The position numbers and the translations under genes were made by a program. From a virus: a DNA stretch of 35,566 nucleotides. This document shows positions 30,568 to 35,566 of the stretch, in pieces. How positions within the stretch are numbered: position 1 is the first letter of the stretch; every line of letters begins with the position of its first letter. The notes below the pieces were generated by a model. The model did no database searches. It worked only from the letters and a program-made list of their open reading frames with translations, and was not told where the DNA came from. The stretch covers positions 1 to 35,566 of the IMG/VR virus record IMGVR_UViG_3300042518_000607. The stretch is one strand, 5' to 3'.

Positions 30568-31433
30568 TGTACTACTCCATTCTCAATGAAGAGATTATCT
30601 ACCATGCCATTCTCTTGAATGATTGCAAATCCGTGATTGCTATTTGAGTGAGGCATATAGTTTTGTCTTAGCTTGCAGAGGCATCCCGTTGTATAAGCCT
30701 TGTAGAATTTACCGTCCAAGCTCTTGATAGATGCAAAGGAAGTACGGTGTACATGACCCATCACTACATTAGCCGCCGCTTTGAGAATCAAAGCGCGGGC
30801 GGGATTTACGCCGCCGCTTACTTTCATCTCATGACCATGCACTATGTAGGTATTTTCTATTTTCATAAATTGCGTAGATTCGACAAAGCGTATTCCAAGC
30901 TCATCAAGTTTTAGTAGTTGGCGGTAATGGATCAGCTCCGCAACCGCGTCGGCTTTTGCCATTAAATATCGCTCTAATCGGTCTTCGTGATTCCCAAGCT
31001 TAAAGTAGATATTTTGCTCTTTGAATTCCGAGCGAAGACCTTCAAGAAACTGCTTGGTAAGTTCTAACTCATTTAAGAATTTTGGCGTATCAGCCGTCTT
31101 AGGATGTCCAGAGATTTGAGCCGCGTCTAAGATATCGCCATTCAGAATGATATTCTCGACTCGATCTTGCTTTGCATATTGAATCGCTGCAATAAGCGCC
31201 GCTTTGTCATGGATACCTAAGTGAATATCCGAGAATACCGCCGTCTTGCCTTGGATGCGAAGCGTCGGCATGACCTCCTCGCGTCCGTCTTCAAGAGTGT
31301 TAAGCCAATCAGGGACAATGCTAGGCTCTTTGATCTCTATGCCATCCGGATCAAAGCGCTTACCTTGTCGGTAGTTTAGAATAGCAGCGTATTCTTGCTC
31401 ATTTAAGCGCGGTCTGTATTCACTCACTCGCAA
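30564..31433 (-). CDS. Calcineurin-like metallophosphoesterase
   Basis: The 289-aa protein has all five family motifs: DIHLG (69-73), GDILD (99-103), GNHED (147-151), HGHE (199-202) and GHVHR (226-230). These hold two metal ions and hydrolyse phosphoesters. A 60-residue N-terminal extension has no known domain. Phage members may act on DNA ends, nucleotides or cyclic nucleotides. Placed between the fibre and terminase genes, it would be made late, so a role tied to packaging or to late nucleotide signals is possible. It overlaps both neighbours. Confidence 0.88.
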   Translation of the reverse strand: MRVSEYRPRLNEQEYAAILNYRQGKRFDPDGIEIKEPSIVPDWLNTLEDGREEVMPTLRIQGKTAVFSDIHLGIHDKAALIAAIQYAKQDRVENIILNGDILDAAQISGHPKTADTPKFLNELELTKQFLEGLRSEFKEQNIYFKLGNHEDRLERYLMAKADAVAELIHYRQLLKLDELGIRFVESTQFMKIENTYIVHGHEMKVSGGVNPARALILKAAANVVMGHVHRTSFASIKSLDGKFYKAYTTGCLCKLRQNYMPHSNSNHGFAIIQENGMVDNLFIENGVVQ

Positions 31434-31635
31434 TACTACCTAATATGATAATTGCGGCCTCTTCTTCAGTACCGTCGATTGCAGTTTCTGTATTCCACGA
31501 GTATTGAGTTAAATCTATTTCCTCAATTGGAATTGCAGTCATATTTTCAGGCGGCTGCCATACTGATAAATCGCCATTCCAGATAACTATGTTATGTATT
31601 TTGTTTTCGCTATTCAAAATTGCGTATCTATTCAT
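31420..31635 (-). CDS. Small protein after the adhesin gene, possible fibre-assembly helper
   Basis: The 71-aa protein starts MNRYAILNSENKIHNIVIW and is acidic in its second half. Its opening resembles the short strand pattern MxxYAIIDxxxxVxNVIxW seen in small proteins encoded next to phage fibre genes. It starts 2 nt after the glycine-rich adhesin stop. A chaperone role is inferred only from position. Confidence 0.55.
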   Translation of the reverse strand: MNRYAILNSENKIHNIVIWNGDLSVWQPPENMTAIPIEEIDLTQYSWNTETAIDGTEEEAAIIILGSIASE

Positions 31636-31637
31636 GT

Positions 31638-32642
31638 TTAGCCTATCTCAATGACTACGACAACACCATTGCCACCTGCTCCACCTGCTCCGCTTGGGAA
31701 AGGGTTATTTGCAGCGCTTCCACCGCCTCCACCTCCGCCATAAACACCACCCGCGCCACCTGATTGCCCAGACGCTCCGTTTGTATAATTACCACCATTC
31801 CCACCAGTGCCAAGTGTTGTATAATGATTTGGCAATGACAAACCCGCAGCGCCACCACCGCCAGAAGGCGCTGAAAATCCACCATTGATATTCAAAGCAC
31901 CGGCATTACCACCCGTTGTATTTGCCGTCACGTTTGCCTGCTGACCTGCACCACCTCCACCGCCACTGAAGTAATCTGCAGTGCCTGAGGTCCCACCACC
32001 TACAACACCACCCGCGCCACCACTGCCACCACCCAATATCCCCAACGAATTTGAAGAACCGCCTGAATAACTGCCCGGGTTACCTGTTGCATTCGTTCCG
32101 CCCGAACCCGCTCCACCGCCTGATGCTTGTATAAACGGTCTGTCGTTTGTTGTATTTCTAAAACTTGAGACACCGCCCGCCTGTCCATTATTACCATTGC
32201 CGTTTGTTCTCGCATTACCACCTGTGCCACCCGCTCCAACGGTAACAGTTATGCTTGATGCCAATGTTGTCGCGTCTAAAATCTTGTAATTCCCAGCACC
32301 TGACGCACCACCGCCGCCGCCTGAGCGCCCTGATGTCGTGGCTAAACTTGCACCACTCCCACCACCGCCACCGCCTGAAATTACAACAACATGAATAACT
32401 TTTGCCCAGCTCTCTTTTGTGAATGTGCCTGATGACTCAAATACGGTTCTTTTTACTTGCGCTCCACCACCCGCCGTTACCCAAGAGATATTACCACTAC
32501 CATCAGTTTGCAAAACCTGACCATTAGACCCGCCTGTTATTTTCAAGCGAGTCGTAGTGGTATTTATGTCATTGGTATTATCTACGGTTTTACTACTGAG
32601 CGTATCAGGCAATTGACCGTTTTTAAGTTTGGTTATTGGCAT
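31638..32642 (-). CDS. Glycine-rich tail adhesin
   Basis: The 334-aa protein has a short N-terminal part (MPITKLKNGQLPDTLSS), a fibre-like repeat TGGSNGQVLQTDGSGNISWV (37-56) common in phage and bacterial surface proteins, then a strand-rich stretch with VIHVVVISGGGGGGSG. From about residue 90 to the end, runs of glycine are separated by short loops. This matches glycine-rich adhesins such as gp38 of T-even phages, where polyglycine helices form a packed core and the loops bind the receptor. It probably decides host range. The glycine tracts are repetitive DNA that can vary by slippage. Confidence 0.8.
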   Translation of the reverse strand: MPITKLKNGQLPDTLSSKTVDNTNDINTTTTRLKITGGSNGQVLQTDGSGNISWVTAGGGAQVKRTVFESSGTFTKESWAKVIHVVVISGGGGGGSGASLATTSGRSGGGGGASGAGNYKILDATTLASSITVTVGAGGTGGNARTNGNGNNGQAGGVSSFRNTTNDRPFIQASGGGAGSGGTNATGNPGSYSGGSSNSLGILGGGSGGAGGVVGGGTSGTADYFSGGGGGAGQQANVTANTTGGNAGALNINGGFSAPSGGGGAAGLSLPNHYTTLGTGGNGGNYTNGASGQSGGAGGVYGGGGGGGSAANNPFPSGAGGAGGNGVVVVIEIG

Positions 32643-32646
32643 CTAT

Positions 32647-33471
32647 TTACTTCATGTAATCAGCAATCAAAACATCACCAGAAACAGGCGCTGTAGTCAT
32701 TGTAATTGTATTCGTTGTAATTGTATAATCATTACCCGCTCCGCTCTTTTGGCGAACACCATTCAAGAATAACTTAAGCGTTCCGCTTGTCGGAGTATTT
32801 GCCAAAGTGAAAGTAACATTCGAGCCGTTGATCGAACCGCTCGGAGTTTCTTCAGTTACAAAATTGGTAGGGGATAAAGTACCTGCAGTATCCTGTACAT
32901 AAGTGACCGCCGTCGAGCCGAGCGTTCCGCCCGTATTCGAAGTACAGTAGAATCTTTTATCACCATAAAGAGTACCAGCATCTACATAAACCAAAGTACC
33001 GGTAAGCTCATCCCATGCGTCCGAATCACCAGCGCGAACCAATGCAGTTGAGCTTGTATCGAAAACATAAATACCGTTTTGACTTTGCGTTGATTGCTGC
33101 CATACCAAAAGGCGCTGCCCTTGTGTCAAAGCATGACTATCAAAGGTATCAGTACCAGGATTTGACAAGTTGATATTTGCAGTCGTAGCCGCATGTACAT
33201 TTCGATACTTGTAAGCACTTGGAAGCGCTGCAATCAATGTATCGACATAACTCTTATTAGTTGCATCGCCATTTGCAGTCGGAGTACCTAGGCTAACTAC
33301 TTTGTTATTGCCTAAGTCTAAATTACCGGTCATTACAACCGTACCATCTTTCTTGACAAAGTTTGAGCCGTCTGCTAATTTACTTGAATCTATTGCCGCA
33401 CCCGCTGCGACCTTGGCATTAGTTATCGCACCATCGCGTATCTGGCGGCCTGCTATTGTGGTTTCTGCCAT
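32647..33471 (-). CDS. Tail fibre protein with C-terminal beta domain
   Basis: The 274-aa protein starts MAETTIAGRQIRDGAITNAK, then has a typical fibre stretch MTGNLDLGNNKVVSLGTPTA (47-66), a VDTLIAALPSAYKYRNV segment, and a domain in the middle with WQQSTQSQNGIYVFD found in phage fibres. The last 70 residues (ETPSGSINGSNVTFTL onward) form a beta domain also present in the next protein upstream. It lies 4 nt before the adhesin gene and likely forms the shaft that carries it. Confidence 0.75.
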   Translation of the reverse strand: MAETTIAGRQIRDGAITNAKVAAGAAIDSSKLADGSNFVKKDGTVVMTGNLDLGNNKVVSLGTPTANGDATNKSYVDTLIAALPSAYKYRNVHAATTANINLSNPGTDTFDSHALTQGQRLLVWQQSTQSQNGIYVFDTSSTALVRAGDSDAWDELTGTLVYVDAGTLYGDKRFYCTSNTGGTLGSTAVTYVQDTAGTLSPTNFVTEETPSGSINGSNVTFTLANTPTSGTLKLFLNGVRQKSGAGNDYTITTNTITMTTAPVSGDVLIADYMK

Positions 33472-33475
33472 TGTA

Positions 33476-33838
33476 TTATCCTAATTTATAATTTACTCTG
33501 ATATAGTCACCACTTACAGGCGATACATTTAGAATGATTGTCGTAGTGCCCGTCGTAGTATAATCAACTGCATTAGTCTGACTTACGCCGTTGATGAATA
33601 CTTGCACGGTTTCAGGTACGAAATTCTGCAAAGTAGTGAATGTAGCATTCGATCCATTCACCGCGCCCGTAGGAGTTTCTCCAATTACAAAAGATCCCGA
33701 AGCCGTTGTAACCGTCGCACCGACTTTTACTATGATCTCTTGAGGCATTGTGGTGATATCAATTCCACCACCTGCAATCCCTATATTGATTGCATCGGTC
33801 TTGGTAATGATCGTTACATTATCATTACTTAGACTCAT
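33476..33838 (-). CDS. Small tail protein with the shared C-terminal beta domain
   Basis: The 120-aa protein ends in ETPTGAVNGSNATFTT, then VQVFINGVSQTNAVDYT and SGDYIRVNYKLG. This aligns in outline with the last 70 residues of the neighbouring fibre (same ETPxG, NGSNxTFT, F(L/I)NGV and SGD marks). The N-terminal 50 residues are beta-rich and lack a known domain. It overlaps the upstream gene by 4 nt. Probably a virion protein at the fibre base or a fibre-associated cap. Confidence 0.65.
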   Translation of the reverse strand: MSLSNDNVTIITKTDAINIGIAGGGIDITTMPQEIIVKVGATVTTASGSFVIGETPTGAVNGSNATFTTLQNFVPETVQVFINGVSQTNAVDYTTTGTTTIILNVSPVSGDYIRVNYKLG

Positions 33839-34176
33839 GCAGTCACCGTATCAAGTATCTCGACATCGCCACCTAACCAATACTTAGTATCACCACCAGC
33901 CCAAGCAATTTTGACATCGTATATCAAGCCCTTTTGCGGAGTCAAAGGAGCGCTTGTCGCAGCGGGTAATGATAAGGTGAATTTACCATCGGTTGCAGGG
34001 GAACTAATAGCAGCATTAAAACTGAAAAGCGTCGTATTAGTAGACTTGACTTTGCATTGAGCCGTAATGGTCGCATTAGTCAAATCAATTGCAGATCCTG
34101 ACTCTGTATCAAGTTCTACAAGCACACTGAAAGTCTCGCCTCGGTAAATACCGATATTAAATCTATCTCTTCTCAT
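33835..34176 (-). CDS. Baseplate/fibre-attachment protein, BppU N-terminus-like
   Basis: The 113-aa protein has an immunoglobulin-like strand order: FNIGIYRGETFSVLVEL, DLTNATITAQCKVKS, KGLIYDVKIAWAGGDTKYWLGGDVEI. This pattern resembles the small domain at the N-terminus of BppU-like upper baseplate proteins and of phage fibre adaptors. It would attach fibres to the tail tip. It overlaps both neighbours by 4 nt. Confidence 0.6.
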   Translation of the reverse strand: MRRDRFNIGIYRGETFSVLVELDTESGSAIDLTNATITAQCKVKSTNTTLFSFNAAISSPATDGKFTLSLPAATSAPLTPQKGLIYDVKIAWAGGDTKYWLGGDVEILDTVTA

Positions 34177-34373
34177 GGCTTATCCGTAAATAACTTAGCA
34201 ATGAAAGATCCTCCGACCGCGAGCCCAAGCAAGGTAATAGCAAGAGTTACATTATCGCGTAAATAGGCAAAACCGCAACCGGCAATGCCAGCGGCGGCTA
34301 AAGCGCCCGCGACTCTGCGAATCTTCGCAGGCGTAGGCTCATTCCAATATTTGAAGCCAAAATGCAAACTCAC
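34173..34373 (-). CDS. Small membrane protein, possible holin-like
   Basis: The 66-aa protein has a basic start (KYWNEPTPAKIRR) and two hydrophobic segments, at about 20-37 (VAGALAAAGIAGCGFAYL) and 42-62 (TLAITLLGLAVGGSFIAKLF). Two helices in 66 residues is the shape of small class II holins. It is encoded next to a membrane-anchored coiled-coil protein, so the two could form a second lysis-related pair apart from the main holin and endolysin. Function not shown. Confidence 0.55.
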   Translation of the reverse strand: MSLHFGFKYWNEPTPAKIRRVAGALAAAGIAGCGFAYLRDNVTLAITLLGLAVGGSFIAKLFTDKP

Positions 34374-34666
34374 TTGTTAAGCCCTGCAATTATGGAGTAG
34401 ATCTGATCGAGTCTTGAGTGAACTAAAGCAAACTGCTTGTCTATCGATTCCGATTTCTCTTTCTCGGTCTTCTCGAGTTGCTGAACGCGGTTTTCGAGCT
34501 TCGATGTATTGAATACATGACTTGCCGTTTTTTCTATGACATCTGCAATTTGTTTTGCGTGTTGCAAGCGTTCCCTATTCATGAATCTGAAAAACATAAT
34601 AACAATCGTTACCGTACTTACCAGAGTCGCTAGAACATTACGCAAGAGTTCACTAAATATGTCCAT
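34370..34666 (-). CDS. Membrane-anchored coiled-coil protein
   Basis: The 98-aa protein starts MDIFSELLRNVLATLVS, has one membrane helix at about 8-27 (NVLATLVSTVTIVIMFFRFM), then a long charged coiled coil (QIADVIEKTASHVF through QLEKTEKEKSESIDKQF). I use the ATG ending at 34666; a longer frame to 34765 would run through a hairpin and a promoter-like box. The shape resembles XhlA-like or inner-membrane spanin-like lysis accessories. It overlaps the 66-aa membrane gene by 4 nt. Confidence 0.65.
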   Translation of the reverse strand: MDIFSELLRNVLATLVSTVTIVIMFFRFMNRERLQHAKQIADVIEKTASHVFNTSKLENRVQQLEKTEKEKSESIDKQFALVHSRLDQIYSIIAGLNK

Positions 34667-34674
34667 TGTATCTA

Positions 34675-34706
34675 TCTTAAAACAAGGGCTTCCCGAAAGA
34701 AGCCCT
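34675..34706 (-). terminator. Terminator-like hairpin just before the coiled-coil gene
   Basis: AGGGCTTC and GAAGCCCT form a perfect 8-bp stem around a 6-nt loop, followed on the minus strand by TTGTTTTAAG. The coiled-coil gene's ATG lies only eight nt beyond this tail. It may end the lysis transcript, or act as an attenuator in the leader of the fibre/head transcript. Confidence 0.7.
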
Positions 34707-34750
34707 CGCGGAGTGAAGGCATGAGATAAGGAGTGCCTATGTTGGCAAAA

Positions 34751-34758
34751 CAAATATA
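34751..34758 (-). promoter_or_regulatory. Candidate late promoter box (TATATTTG)
   Basis: On the minus strand, TATATTTG exactly fits the Bacteroidota -7 pattern TAnnTTTG and is close to a TATAAT box. It lies in the 125-nt gap after the endolysin gene. No good upstream box is seen at the usual distance, so confidence is low. It would produce a leader that carries the hairpin at 34685-34706. Confidence 0.35.
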
Positions 34759-34791
34759 AGCACAACCTAAACGGACTTAGAAATTATTTTT

Positions 34792-35349
34792 TTAATAAAT
34801 CACAAAATCCGTTATCCTGAAGTATGAAGTCGCGTTGATTACTCGCGTCCTTGCCCAAACGCCGTCCCCGTCATGTTGCGAGCCTCGAAGTCCCGAGCTA
34901 GTATTCCCTTCGACTGTAGTGCCCTTCTTCCCTTGCCATGTATCTACTATTCCAGCATGACCAAAGGGAGTAGTTCCTCTTCGCCATACAATGATTGTGC
35001 CCGGTGGTAGTGTCATGTTTTCAGCAATTACCTTCGTAGCCTTTATGGTCTTATTCCGAGTGGCAAAGTGCCTAGCAAGCCCTGATCCCGTAAACGGTAA
35101 GCCCTTGACCCCTGCAGAGTCTAAGCAAAAGTTGACAAAACTTGCACACCATTGAGCGCCTCGCGGGCTTTTGGTCGAAGCTTGAAAGCGGCGAACCCAG
35201 TACCCGCCGTTATTGCCCTCTTCTTTCGTGCCTATAAAGCCCTTGGCAATTAAGAGAACCTTAGGACTGACTGAAGCAGAGAGCGGCTGTAATGATATTA
35301 GCAGACAAGTAAAGAGCGTAAGCAATTGGATTTTGTGCGATAATTTCAC
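34792..35349 (-). CDS. Secreted CHAP-domain endolysin
   Basis: The 185-aa protein has a signal peptide: a basic MKLSHK start, the hydrophobic core IQLLTLFTCLLISL, and a likely cut after LSA near residue 25. The peptidase has Cys68 in GAQWCASF, His121 in FGHAGIV and the VEGNTSS strand (136-142), a CHAP-type triad. It should cleave peptidoglycan cross-links in the periplasm. It begins with GTG inside the holin-like gene (89-nt overlap), with AAGGAGGT eight nt ahead, an excellent ribosome-binding site. Export by the Sec pathway means the holin-like protein may only trigger its release or activation. Confidence 0.88.
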   Translation of the reverse strand: MKLSHKIQLLTLFTCLLISLQPLSASVSPKVLLIAKGFIGTKEEGNNGGYWVRRFQASTKSPRGAQWCASFVNFCLDSAGVKGLPFTGSGLARHFATRNKTIKATKVIAENMTLPPGTIIVWRRGTTPFGHAGIVDTWQGKKGTTVEGNTSSGLRGSQHDGDGVWARTRVINATSYFRITDFVIY

Positions 35350-35527
35350 GAGTATTGACCTCCTTGATTAAGTACGAATCCACAAACCACGCCGCCCCAA
35401 CTGCAAGTGCATACTTGCTAAGACCGACCGCGAATGTGCTAAAACTCCCATCTCCCACGCCTAAGGTCGCACCAAGTGCAATAACTGATAATGCGACCAA
35501 AGGGACAAAGGTCTTCAAAGCATCCAT
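35261..35527 (-). CDS. Holin-like membrane protein
   Basis: The 88-aa protein has three hydrophobic segments, at about 7-24 (FVPLVALSVIALGATLGV), 32-50 (FAVGLSKYALAVGAAWFVD) and 68-86, with short polar loops. This fits a class I holin. The endolysin gene starts within it in another frame, and the two are made from one message. The gene lies in the end overlap, and its three silent base differences between the copies confirm that the reading frame is under selection. On the circle it follows the GT7-type gene. Confidence 0.75.
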   Translation of the reverse strand: MDALKTFVPLVALSVIALGATLGVGDGSFSTFAVGLSKYALAVGAAWFVDSYLIKEVNTREIIAQNPIAYALYLSANIITAALCFSQS

Positions 35528-35566
35528 TGTGATTATTCCTAAATAGAAACTAAAATACGCCTAAGC
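35343..35566. repeat. End overlap, right copy
   Basis: This repeats positions 1-224 with three base differences (35357, 35459 and 35519). On the circle, one of the two copies should be dropped, leaving 35342 bp. The complete holin-like gene is taken from this end. Confidence 0.93.

Noticed and set aside
31655-32239. Alternative minus-strand frames of 76 and 79 aa inside the adhesin gene
   Set aside because: They are out-of-frame readings of glycine-rich repeats (Val/Ala/Gln-rich), a common artefact of GGN repeats.

Overview
This window looks like the complete genome of a tailed, siphovirus-like phage, assembled as a circle of about 35,342 bp and written out with a 224-bp end overlap: positions 1-224 repeat as 35343-35566. 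The host is probably in the Bacteroidota or a relative. The evidence is a replication protein with a BT4734/VirE_N-type N-terminus and a VirE-type P-loop domain, a DUF3127-like single-strand-binding protein, and no CCA encoded on the tRNA-like gene. Several genes have clear Shine-Dalgarno sequences and one promoter is close to TTGACA-17-TATAAT. Both are less usual in Bacteroidia and Flavobacteriia, so a deep-branching lineage of the group is possible. No integrase, phage repressor or CRISPR array is visible, so a lytic life style is the simplest reading.

Every supported gene lies on the minus strand, with 1-35 nt overlaps nearly throughout, so the circle reads one way. The only real control region is about 12.57-13.05 kb, which holds two candidate promoters and several hairpins. 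From there transcription runs down through small early proteins (12.9-11.6 kb), a Sak4-like ATPase (11.5-10.7 kb), an array of related small 'AVEWL' proteins (10.5-9.4 kb), a RecB-like nuclease, four small DNA-binding proteins (8.7-7.1 kb), the primase/helicase (7.1-4.8 kb), a repeat-bearing spacer that may be the origin, an SF2 helicase, a VRR-NUC nuclease, an aberrant tRNA-like element, a methyltransferase, an SSB-like protein and two glycosyltransferases (GT25 and GT7 type).

Crossing the end overlap come the holin-like and secreted CHAP endolysin genes (35.5-34.8 kb), small membrane proteins, tail-fibre and adhesin genes (34.2-31.4 kb), a metallophosphoesterase, and the head module: small and large terminase, a portal-MuF fusion, protease with nested scaffold, HK97-fold capsid and connectors (30.1-22.7 kb). 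A GT2-type glycosyltransferase sits directly before the major tail protein. The tail module follows: major tail protein, terminator, a tail-assembly chaperone pair with a strong candidate +1 frameshift site, a 1288-aa tape measure, and baseplate and fibre proteins down to 13.0 kb.

The most notable signals are the UUU_CGU +1 frameshift candidate, the metazoan-like GT7 enzyme within a split glycosylation set, the oversized tRNA-like element, three neighbouring DNA-binding genes that share an N-terminal motif but differ in DNA-binding domain, the AVEWL array, and three silent differences between the two end copies. No stretch over 300 bases lacks a gene. The longest gaps are 4610-4841, about 12867-13044 and 2566-2710, each described below.
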